A stretch of 6,279 bases of DNA, from positions 1 to 6,279 of the forward strand of contig JAUPKV010000532.1 of NCBI GenBank assembly GCA_030837265.1, written 5' to 3'. A program made the position numbers and the translations under genes. Positions 1 to 5,092 of this stretch are shown here, piece after piece. The notes below the pieces were generated by a model. That model worked only from the letters and a program-made list of their open reading frames with translations. It was not told the origin of the DNA and did no database searches. Every line of letters starts with the position of its first letter. Positions within the stretch are counted from its first letter, which is position 1. The DNA is from Methanobacteriota archaeon. GTDB taxonomy: Archaea > Halobacteriota > Methanosarcinia > Methanosarcinales > Methanosarcinaceae.

Positions 1-244
1 AAAATAATTAAAGTAAAAAAGTCCTATTAAAATTAACTTGTGAACTTTCTGAGTTGATTAAAAATTATCGAATTTAAAATAAAATAACCTTTTTCATCCG
101 CAATTAGTGACTATTTTCTCAGAATCAGTTTTTATTGGAAAAAAATTATTTTTTATCATTCCGCAGATGGACTTGTAGAATTTATTTGCTTATTTGTCAA
201 AATTGTATGTCCAGATGTTGACTAAATTTCAAGCTATTAATATT

Positions 245-275
245 TTGAGCAAATTGATGAAATTTTCGTGCTCAA
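245..275. repeat. inverted repeat, 7-bp arms
   Basis: TTGAGCA at 245-251 is matched by TGCTCAA at 269-275, leaving a 17-base loop. It could form a short RNA hairpin on either strand. It lies just before the stronger repeat at 290-329. In DNA this AT-rich, 7-bp arms are only weakly significant. Confidence 0.35.
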
Positions 276-289
276 GTGTGAAAAGTAAG

Positions 290-329
290 TTTGTAATCAT
301 GAAAAAATTTAAAAAAAAGTGATTACAAA
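290..329. repeat. inverted repeat, 10-bp perfect arms
   Basis: TTTGTAATCA at 290-299 is the exact reverse complement of TGATTACAAA at 320-329. The 20-base loop consists almost entirely of A and T runs. Read on the minus strand, the loop contains a run of eight T, so the element could act as a terminator for leftward transcription. It could equally be a binding site for a dimeric regulator with widely spaced half-sites. No flanking gene decides between these. Confidence 0.5.
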
Positions 330-518
330 AGGACTGGAAAATGAGAAACGAATCTTCATTGAAATTCTTCGAATTCCCGAAATACTTAACTGTGTTAAAA
401 ACTCTGTACTTCAGATTTTCGGCTAGAGAATACAGTACTTGCCAGTGTATATATTCTTGCAATGGTAGAATAATAACACAGGAGTTTAAACAATCAAAAT
501 GATAGGCTTTGCTTGTAA

Positions 519-538
519 ATATCTCAATATTGAGATAT
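519..538. repeat. perfect 20-bp palindrome
   Basis: ATATCTCAATATTGAGATAT is perfectly self-complementary with no spacer. The bases outside it do not extend the symmetry. A gapless palindrome of this length is typical of an operator bound by a symmetric dimeric regulator, although it could also be a relic of a mobile-element end. It sits about 80 bases upstream of the 4Fe-4S pseudogene, whose promoter region it may once have controlled. Confidence 0.6.
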
Positions 539-615
539 GTCACGGTGCAGTAAGCTTAAAAAGCGACTACACTTATAATAATTTTAAACAAAACAGTGTC
601 TTGAGCTGGGACTAA

Positions 616-812
616 TTAATACTACATGAGCTCTGCAAATTTTTAAATCCCAATCCAGCAGAGCTTGGATAATGGGACTATGTCTTCAAGTATAAAGCTA
701 ATTCGACATGGGTAGTTATTGGAGCCCAAGATCCTGGTGTTCCTTTTGTCCGATCTGCATCAAATGCGGACGCTGTATAAGTGCATGCCCCAAAGATGCC
801 CTCAGATTTTGA
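616..812 (+). pseudogene. decayed 4Fe-4S ferredoxin-type protein, C-terminal part
   Basis: Two adjacent reading frames join into one sensible protein tail. The first, from 616, reads LHELCKFLNPNPAELG, then a TAA at 670-672, then WDYVFKYKANSTWVVIGAQD and PGVPF to about 746. The second continues CPICIKCGRCISACPKDALR, then F and a TGA at 810-812. That second part holds the classic Cys-x2-Cys-x2-Cys-x3-Cys-Pro motif that binds one 4Fe-4S cluster, with one extra Cys ahead of it. Adding one T to the T4 run at 743-746 would put both parts in frame. The damage is therefore one nonsense codon plus a one-base deletion, and no upstream N-terminus is visible. A minimal 34-codon frame from an ATG at 708 exists, but it has no ribosome binding site. 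The parent family is unknown to me beyond being an iron-sulfur electron-transfer protein; the next gene being a redox-type membrane protein is consistent with that. Confidence 0.65.
629..665. repeat. inverted repeat inside the 4Fe-4S pseudogene
   Basis: AGCTCTGC at 629-636 pairs with GCAGAGCT at 658-665, and two G-T pairs can be added outside. The 21-base loop is AT-rich. Because it lies in the first part of the pseudogene reading frame, it may be a chance product of coding sequence rather than a regulatory hairpin. Confidence 0.35.
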
Positions 813-894
813 TTATTTGCTTCTGATTTCTCTAATTCTCAGGATGGGATATTATTCAGAAGAAATAAATATTTAAGGTTTAAGACAAATAAAA

Positions 895-910
895 TAAATT
901 ATAATTGGAG
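895..910 (+). repeat. direct repeat copy 1, TATA-like, upstream of DUF4405 gene
   Basis: TAAATTATAATTGGAG here recurs with one mismatch at 1317-1332, so the two copies bracket the DUF4405 gene. The TAAATTATAAT part resembles an archaeal TATA box. It lies about 45 bases before the ribosome binding site at 950, a suitable distance for transcription to begin near 925. The promoter role is inference. Confidence 0.35.
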
Positions 911-949
911 AACATATTCTCACGTACTTTTAAAATATAAAATAAAATT

Positions 950-957
950 GGAAGTGA
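950..957 (+). promoter_or_regulatory. ribosome binding site of the DUF4405 gene
   Basis: GGAAGTGA differs by one base from the archaeal GGAGGTGA consensus and lies 4 bases before the CTG at 962. No similar site precedes the TTG at 1001. This is the main argument for the CTG start. Confidence 0.6.
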
Positions 958-961
958 AAGG

Positions 962-1255
962 CTGAACCGAACGAAAATCAATTATTTAGTCGACATTATT
1001 TTGGCAATCTTATTTTTAAGTGTTATGGGCACAGGTTTGTTCATGTATTTTTTTATGCCTTCAGGAATTCCGAGGGGGGGATATATGCTGTATATGGGAT
1101 TAGCAAAGAACACCTGGGTCTGGATACATAGCAGAGCCGGCATCTTCATGATGGGTCTTACCGTCATTCACTTTATTTTACACTGGAAGTGGATCGTGTA
1201 TACCACGAAGAATTTCTTTGAAAAAGGAACGAAAAGCCCTGTTTGTGAGGAGTAA
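962..1255 (+). CDS. DUF4405-type small membrane protein (CTG start)
   Basis: A 97-residue protein with two membrane helices, about residues 8-31 and 56-75, resembling the DUF4405 family of cytochrome b-like membrane proteins. His56 (in WIHSRAG), His70 and His74 (in HFILHWKW) are spaced like heme or metal ligands, and the W-K-W end is typical of the family. The exact function is unknown; a role in membrane redox chemistry is inferred. The start is unusual. No ATG is available, and a TTG at 1001 would remove the first half of helix one. CTG at 962 gives the natural-looking LNRTKINYLVDI with a ribosome binding site at 950-957. It is either a true CTG start or a mutated ATG. After the TAA at 1253-1255 the frame stays open for 18 hydrophilic codons (ADDDKIKQENIKSKWDKT) to a second TAA at 1310-1312, which might be the original tail. 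The gene stands alone between two pseudogenes. Confidence 0.7.
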   Translation: MNRTKINYLVDIILAILFLSVMGTGLFMYFFMPSGIPRGGYMLYMGLAKNTWVWIHSRAGIFMMGLTVIHFILHWKWIVYTTKNFFEKGTKSPVCEE

Positions 1256-1316
1256 GCAGATGACGATAAGATAAAGCAAGAGAATATAAAAAGCAAATGG
1301 GATAAAACGTAAAAAC

Positions 1317-1332
1317 TAAATTATAATCGGAG
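1317..1332 (+). repeat. direct repeat copy 2, downstream of DUF4405 gene
   Basis: TAAATTATAATCGGAG matches 895-910 with one mismatch. Weaker similarity continues to the right, with both copies followed by CAC- and GTA-containing stretches and then a T run and TAAAAT. A shorter related string, TTATTGGAGCCCA, occurs at 716-728. The repeat may be a promoter-like element or a scar of a local duplication. Confidence 0.35.
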
Positions 1333-1462
1333 CCCACTTCCGCAGTATTTTTTCTAAAATTGTTATTCTGAATTTACAAATGCCTTCCGAATAAGGAAAA
1401 CAGCTGGGTATCATTGAAAATATATTTTTAGATCCGAAAAACATAAAAATACAAATATGTTT

Positions 1463-1477
1463 AGGAAATTATTTATA
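1463..1477 (+). promoter_or_regulatory. candidate archaeal promoter (BRE plus TATA)
   Basis: AGGAAA followed directly by TTATTTATA fits the order of a BRE and a TATA box. Transcription would start near 1500, just before the first codons of the DUF134 pseudogene. It could therefore be the promoter of the DUF134/NifX-like pair, still driving the surviving NifX-like gene. This rests on sequence likeness only, in AT-rich DNA where such matches are common. Confidence 0.35.
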
Positions 1478-1540
1478 GTTTATCTCATATGTGTGATTTG
1501 ATGGTCAATGGAGTTAAGCGCAGGGTCTCGTGCTTTCCAA

Positions 1541-1898
1541 AGGCCACCTATTAAAAGCCCAGAAAAATCCCTCTTTGCGACCTGGAAATCATTACTGTCA
1601 ATAGGGGAGCTTGAGACTATTCGGCTTTGCGACCTTCTCCAGATCGAACCGAACGAAGCTACTGATGGGGTGGGCATCTAGAACGAGGCTGCTGATAGGA
1701 TGGGCATCTCCAGGAAAACTTTCTGGAATGACCTCCAAAATGCGGGCTGAATGGGAATCGAAGTGCAATGAAGGACGTCCTACAAACTGTCTAAAGTGTG
1801 GTTACGGCAGAATTTACCGCATTGGCGGAGATGGAAGAGGAAGAAGGCTAATTGAGAACGATTATTACTGTCCTAAAAAGAAAAGGATAGCGGTATAA
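1541..1898 (+). pseudogene. DUF134/UPF0251 putative DNA-binding protein, broken
   Basis: DUF134/UPF0251 proteins carry a helix-turn-helix and, in methanogens, a C-terminal zinc ribbon. The N-terminal part reads RPPIKSPEKSLFATWKSLLS, then IGELETIRLCDLLQIEPNEA to 1660 in one frame. The family signature around ELEAIRL and the helix-turn-helix with RMGISRKTFWNDLQNA (1697-1744) are clear. Damage: about ten residues are missing before ELETIRL; a 30-bp tandem duplication creates a TAG at 1679-1681; a TGA stands at 1748-1750; and the frame shifts by one before the C-terminal part (1740-1895), which reads EWESKCNEGRPTNCLKCG and ends RRLIENDYYCPKKKRIAV. Roughly 40 residues between the two parts, including the first Cys pair of the zinc ribbon, are gone. 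A 95-codon frame opening at a TTG at 1611 covers the C-terminal part, but before 1740 it only reads the helix-turn-helix region out of frame, so it is not an intact protein. The NifX-like gene 23 bases on is its usual partner. Confidence 0.8.
1651..1709 (+). repeat. 30-bp tandem duplication in the DUF134 pseudogene
   Basis: Bases 1651-1679 and 1681-1709 match at 25 of 29 positions, at a period of 30. The four differences are all A/G. In the protein frame the copies read NEATDGVGI and NEAADRMGI, so ten codons of the helix-turn-helix were doubled, with a TAG formed at the junction. The divergence between copies suggests that the event is not recent. Confidence 0.8.
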
Positions 1899-1907
1899 GC
1901 TGAAGCA

Positions 1908-1914
1908 GGAAGTG
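1908..1914 (+). promoter_or_regulatory. ribosome binding site of the NifX-like gene
   Basis: GGAAGTG, one base from GGAGGTG, sits 6 bases before the TTG at 1921. The GTG at 1912 lies inside this site and so is a poor start. The site is almost identical to the one before the DUF4405 gene. Confidence 0.6.
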
Positions 1915-1920
1915 CAGAAA

Positions 1921-2295
1921 TTGATAAAAATTGCCATACCTTCGATGAGTGACAGTGGACTTGAGTCTGATGTATGTGCTCATTTTGGTTCATGTGAATA
2001 CTTTACAATTGTAGATGTACAGGATGAAACTGTCGTAGATGTTAGCGTAGTTAGCAACGTGTCTCCTAATGGAGAGCACAACTGCGCTGCACCTTCGATA
2101 ATCTTAAAATCACATAATGTAGAGACCGTACTCGTTTCAGGCATCGGCGGAAGGCCGCTAATGTCATTGGCAGAAAATAAAATCAAGGTGTTTGCAGGAG
2201 CTTCGGGAAAGATTTCCGCTGCAGTTAAGGACTATAAAAATGGGCTGCTGCAAGAATTATCTACACAGGGCACCTGCAACTGCTCTCATCACTAA
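1921..2295 (+). CDS. NifX/NifB-type iron-molybdenum cofactor-binding family protein
   Basis: A 124-residue single-domain protein of the dinitrogenase iron-molybdenum cofactor family (NifX, NafY and the NifB C-terminus), soluble and cytoplasmic. It begins MIKIAIPSMSDSGLES and shows the family's landmarks: Cys19 and HFG at 21-23, GEHNC at 51-55, SGIGGRP at 73-79, and a glycine-bearing segment near residues 90-110. The tail CNCSHH (119-124) is Cys/His-rich and suits metal or cluster binding. Stand-alone archaeal members are not tied to nitrogenase, and their partner is unknown, so metal-cluster carriage or storage is inference from the family. TTG at 1921 is chosen over GTG at 1912 because GGAAGTG at 1908-1914 gives correct spacing and the protein then begins at the family's usual first strand. 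It lies directly after the DUF134 pseudogene, normally its neighbour and possible regulator. Confidence 0.85.
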   Translation: MIKIAIPSMSDSGLESDVCAHFGSCEYFTIVDVQDETVVDVSVVSNVSPNGEHNCAAPSIILKSHNVETVLVSGIGGRPLMSLAENKIKVFAGASGKISAAVKDYKNGLLQELSTQGTCNCSHH

Positions 2296-2304
2296 AGTTG
2301 GATC

Positions 2305-2379
2305 ATGATGATACTGTATTGTAATCAATTTCCTGCCGGAGTAAAGAAGCAAGAAGGAAAGCCAGATTGCGGTGCATGA
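2305..2379 (+). CDS. possible 24-residue peptide with two cysteines
   Basis: A short frame reads MMILYCNQFPAGVKK, then QEGKPDCGA, and stops 3 bases before the methyltransferase start. It begins at an ATG at 2305 or 2308, 9 or 12 bases after the NifX-like stop. The tight fit between two real genes and the Cys...Cys-Gly ending are suggestive. However, the ribosome binding site is weak (GGA at 2300-2302) and I recognise no family. It may be a true small protein, a leader that couples translation, or chance. Confidence 0.3.
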   Translation: MMILYCNQFPAGVKKQEGKPDCGA

Positions 2380-2382
2380 AAA

Positions 2383-3087
2383 ATGTCAAAAACAAAAAAC
2401 GTATGGGCAGAGTTTTTTGCAGACAAGAGATGCGGCGGCCACAGATCGTCAGCTGAAGATTTTATTTTGATGGAAGCTAAGGAAAAATTATTCCATCTGG
2501 ATGGTGGTAAAACACTTCTTGACTTTGGGTGCGGTGCAGGAGAACTACTAGTTCATTACGCATATGAATATGAAAAGCTAATAGGAGTTGACTTTTCCGC
2601 ATCCATGCTTGATGAAGCAAGCAAAAGAATCAGGGAAAGGAAGTGCGAAAATATATCGTTAATCCTGGCTGATGATAAAACTGTATGGGATAAACTGGAG
2701 TTCTCATTTGATCGAATAACTGCAGCTGGAGTATTACAGTTCCTGACATATCCGGAAATTGATAAGTTCATCTTTAATGCATCAAAGTATCTTAACACGG
2801 ATGGTAAAATAGTAATATTCGATATACAGGATTCTCGCCTATATCCGTTGTGGAAAATAGGTCTATTCTCAAAAGATACAAAACCTGTGAATATTTTATG
2901 TAAAGTGGGTTTTGAACTTAAAACGATGGTGTCTGCTAGCTTGAAAAATCGCCCTAGAGATATTCTCGGATACACCCATACCCCCTATAAGATTGAAAAA
3001 ATTGTAAATAAACACGGTTTTGAAATGATCTGCGTTCAATCAATGTATTACGAGTACAAGTTTCATGCAATAATATTTAGAAAGTAA
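2383..3087 (+). CDS. class I SAM-dependent methyltransferase
   Basis: A 234-residue soluble enzyme that should move a methyl group from S-adenosylmethionine to an unknown acceptor. The Rossmann-fold motifs are in order: LLDFGCGAGE (45-54) binds SAM, GVDFSASML (68-76) ends in the acidic residue that holds the ribose, ADD (96-98) follows, then FDRITAAGVLQFL (109-121) and GKIVIFDIQD (141-150). The region from 151 to 234, with HTPYKIEKIVNKHGF near 199-213, is the usual substrate-side cap and final strand. Length is normal for the family. The ATG is preceded by GGTG at 2371-2374 with an 8-base spacer. Only 18 bases separate its stop from the secreted-protein gene, so the two are probably co-transcribed. 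Methylation of a surface glycan, lipid or small molecule is possible; the sequence does not name the acceptor. Confidence 0.88.
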   Translation: MSKTKNVWAEFFADKRCGGHRSSAEDFILMEAKEKLFHLDGGKTLLDFGCGAGELLVHYAYEYEKLIGVDFSASMLDEASKRIRERKCENISLILADDKTVWDKLEFSFDRITAAGVLQFLTYPEIDKFIFNASKYLNTDGKIVIFDIQDSRLYPLWKIGLFSKDTKPVNILCKVGFELKTMVSASLKNRPRDILGYTHTPYKIEKIVNKHGFEMICVQSMYYEYKFHAIIFRK

Positions 3088-3105
3088 AATCAATCTGGTG
3101 GTTCA

Positions 3106-4902
3106 GTGAAGCCCTGCAGTCATCTAAAAACATTCTTTATTTTGTCATCTGTTGTGTTGTCTCCTTTGGTTTATTTGTATATTGGAGAAGCAGAAGCTTT
3201 TTCGGATAATGGTTACGTGGAAACTCACGAATATATTGATCAGGGCACTATCACCTTGCTTTCACAAAACTATTCTGAATATGGTGCTGTCCCCAATAAC
3301 GTTTTTTTTGCAAATGTTTCGGGAAATAATATTTGTGACAGCCTGTATTGTACAATTTACGGAACTCTAAAACCACAGGTTCTGTTCAATAGCTCAGAAG
3401 GACTGGAGTATAAAACGGTAAGAGATTCCTGTCTAATTCCTTCCTGTTTGTTTCCTTCTGCAGACGCCGTTTTGGATTTCGGAGTAAAAGAGCTTCCGGG
3501 AAATTTAATTAAATCTTCAGAGGCTGAATGTTTCTGTGAAGAAGCTTCTATTCCACTGGTTCAGTACAGAGAACAACCCAGACAATGCGGATCACTATAT
3601 ATTTGTAATTTAACGCCGATGGCGAAGTGTACTTATCAAGTTTCAATGACCATGGACACTGATGATGATCATAGTTTTGTTGAACTTAACAGTCCGGGCT
3701 CCAGGTTAATCATTCAAAGAATAGACAACAGAGTCATATTAAGGAGTTATTTCAGAAAATCTTCCGAAGATATCGGATCTAAAAGCATATGTATAGGGAA
3801 TACTTCCGGAAAATCGGATTTTAATATTATGTTTGATGGGTACAATAAGACGAATACCATCTACGCAAAAGATGGCAGCAGTATCGTGACCCCATTTTAT
3901 AATATCGAGAGGCAAAAGCTTCCGTATGTGGATTTTTCAAACGGGTACATGAAGTTAACGGCTTTCATAATTGGTGAGGGTACGTACCTTAACGTAAATA
4001 TACACGGAATAAACCAGAAAGCAGATAGAAAACTCATTACTCCCATTGGAAATAACAAAATAATGCCTTTCGGGATTGATGGACCTCATGCCAGAAATAC
4101 AATAGAAAAGGGCATTAACTATCTTAAAAGCAACAACGGTGAAGGTACGATATGGTTTGATAAGGTTTATCTTGAGCGTTACAATGAGACAGACCTTAAA
4201 TATTTGCGCAATCTGGTTGCAAATAGCTCCTGGGAAGTGGGAATACACTACTCAAAGGAACTAAATGGTATTCCACTTGAAGAGGCATTTAAAGTAATGG
4301 ATGAGGAGTATTTATACATTTATAACGAAATCGGGAAAAAACCTACAACCTGGTGTTCGCTGAGAAATCAAGATAATATTACTCATGCAATTTACGCATA
4401 CGACAAACTAGGTATGTTCTGGAGAAATGGAGAATCTGGAATAAATGCTGAGAATATTGTTGGAAACCTGGATGATGATACCTGGGAATGGTGGGAGCAA
4501 GTATCCGGAGCAGGTATGGTGTATCCTGTTTTTACCCATGAACTTGATCCGGAACCTGCTAGCAAATACTCAATTAGTTGCTCAAAGTTCAGTTACTGGG
4601 TAGATAACTATTGTTCAAACAATGTTTCCTTAGTACCTTTTTACGTCTATAGCCAGGTAAACCGCAACACATACGATGCATACTATGATATTCTGGAGTA
4701 TAATGGAAGTCTGATCATGTTTGATGCCCATACAAACGGCGCCAACTCTTTTATAAATGTAAATATAACTGCCGGAAACTATACACAGGTTTACGACCGT
4801 ACATTAAATAAATCTTTAAATTATACGAAAGAACCGGATAAGTCGATTACTTTCTGGGCTGAAAACAATCACACTTACAGTGTATATCCAGATGGTGTGT
4901 AA
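3106..4902 (+). CDS. secreted glycoprotein with NodB/polysaccharide-deacetylase-like C-terminal domain
   Basis: A 598-residue exported protein. A signal peptide (residues 1-31: Lys2 and Lys8, hydrophobic 9-26, AEA at 29-31) indicates export, and there is no C-terminal anchor. Residues 32-180 are Cys-rich (9 of 13 mature Cys). About 180-305 is strand-rich, like a lectin or jelly-roll module. From about 310 the order resembles a carbohydrate esterase 4 (NodB) barrel: MPFGIDGPH (320-328) for the first motif, WEVGIHYSKEL (376-386) for the His motif, IGKKPTTWCSLRNQDN (409-424) for the third, PVFTHELD (474-481), and SLIMFDAHTN (535-544) for the last. Asp325, His328, His381, His478, Asp540 and His542 are candidate metal or catalytic residues, but the classic DD and HxxxH pairs are not intact, so activity is uncertain. 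Sixteen Asn-X-Ser/Thr sites suggest heavy N-glycosylation. The start is GTG with GGTG at 3097-3100, 5 bases ahead. It shares a likely transcript with the methyltransferase. Confidence 0.75.
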   Translation: MKPCSHLKTFFILSSVVLSPLVYLYIGEAEAFSDNGYVETHEYIDQGTITLLSQNYSEYGAVPNNVFFANVSGNNICDSLYCTIYGTLKPQVLFNSSEGLEYKTVRDSCLIPSCLFPSADAVLDFGVKELPGNLIKSSEAECFCEEASIPLVQYREQPRQCGSLYICNLTPMAKCTYQVSMTMDTDDDHSFVELNSPGSRLIIQRIDNRVILRSYFRKSSEDIGSKSICIGNTSGKSDFNIMFDGYNKTNTIYAKDGSSIVTPFYNIERQKLPYVDFSNGYMKLTAFIIGEGTYLNVNIHGINQKADRKLITPIGNNKIMPFGIDGPHARNTIEKGINYLKSNNGEGTIWFDKVYLERYNETDLKYLRNLVANSSWEVGIHYSKELNGIPLEEAFKVMDEEYLYIYNEIGKKPTTWCSLRNQDNITHAIYAYDKLGMFWRNGESGINAENIVGNLDDDTWEWWEQVSGAGMVYPVFTHELDPEPASKYSISCSKFSYWVDNYCSNNVSLVPFYVYSQVNRNTYDAYYDILEYNGSLIMFDAHTNGANSFINVNITAGNYTQVYDRTLNKSLNYTKEPDKSITFWAENNHTYSVYPDGV

Positions 4903-4907
4903 TAAAC

Positions 4908-4938
4908 GTTTTAAAAGAACTGTGATGCTTTTTAAAAC
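4908..4938 (+). terminator. candidate terminator hairpin after the secreted-protein gene
   Basis: GTTTTAAAA at 4908-4916 pairs perfectly with TTTTAAAAC at 4930-4938. One further G-C pair (4917 with 4928) follows past a bulged T. It begins 5 bases after the stop codon and contains a T5 run. The stem is AT-rich, hence weak, but the place fits the end of the rightward transcript, and the repeat also faces the end of the leftward acyltransferase gene. Confidence 0.4.
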
Positions 4939-4969
4939 ACTGAAATCGACAGCTTTGACGCGGACCTAA

Positions 4970-5021
4970 TGTTACTTAAGCAGGGTGTGTCAGCCCAATT
5001 TTGATACTCTTTGAAGTAACA
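4970..5021. repeat. inverted repeat between convergent genes
   Basis: TGTTACTT at 4970-4977 is matched by AAGTAACA at 5014-5021 around a 36-base loop. The loop holds GGGTGTGTCAGCCC, itself a weak small hairpin. It lies about 70 bases beyond the acyltransferase stop. It could aid termination from the left-running gene or be the remnant of a mobile element end; the evidence is slight. Confidence 0.3.
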
Positions 5022-5092
5022 ATTTCAGCTTTACACCTCATTTCACAGGAAAACTTCAATTGTCTGGATATTTATCTTGTTTTACCAATTTT

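Larger units (their letters stand above)
1..615. other. AT-rich gene-poor stretch
   Basis: No gene can be supported here. The DNA is very AT-rich with long A and T runs. On the minus strand 229-543 is open for 104 codons from a GTG. On the plus strand the frame from an ATG at 215 to a stop at 500-502 is open except for a TGA at 320. Neither translation resembles a family I know, neither has a good ribosome binding site, and they lie opposite one another. The stretch does carry three inverted repeats (listed separately), so it may be a long regulatory spacer or the remains of an old gene or mobile element. Confidence 0.5.

Noticed and set aside
319..472. Plus-strand fragments ITKGLENEKRIFIEILRIPE and LENTVLASVYILAMVE, which could be joined by a frameshift
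   Set aside because: They look faintly protein-like, but three overlapping frames here look equally plausible and no known motif supports any of them.
229..543. 104-codon minus-strand frame
   Set aside because: It has a GTG start without a ribosome binding site and no family likeness, and lies in DNA so AT-rich that its composition is uninformative; the opposite strand is equally open apart from one TGA.
1001..1255. TTG at 1001 as the start of the DUF4405 gene
   Set aside because: It has no ribosome binding site and would cut the first membrane helix; the open frame extends upstream to a better-placed CTG.
1253..1312. Stop-codon readthrough of the DUF4405 TAA
   Set aside because: An 18-codon open stretch after a stop is not rare by chance, and no readthrough signal for TAA is visible; it is kept only as a hint of a former longer tail.
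1679..1681. In-frame TAG in the DUF134 gene as a possible pyrrolysine codon
   Set aside because: Methanosarcina can read TAG as pyrrolysine, but this TAG lies at the joint of a tandem duplication, and a TGA at 1748 and a frameshift would still stop the protein.
2556..2975. 139-codon minus-strand frame opposite the methyltransferase
   Set aside because: It is a shadow of a gene with clear motifs on the other strand. The same holds for minus-strand frames at 1980-2186, 3955-4248, 982-1167 and 1480-1677.
4981..5005. GGGTGTGTCAGCCC as a possible insertion-sequence end
   Set aside because: There is no matching inverted end, target duplication or transposase in the window; a solo end cannot be supported by eye.
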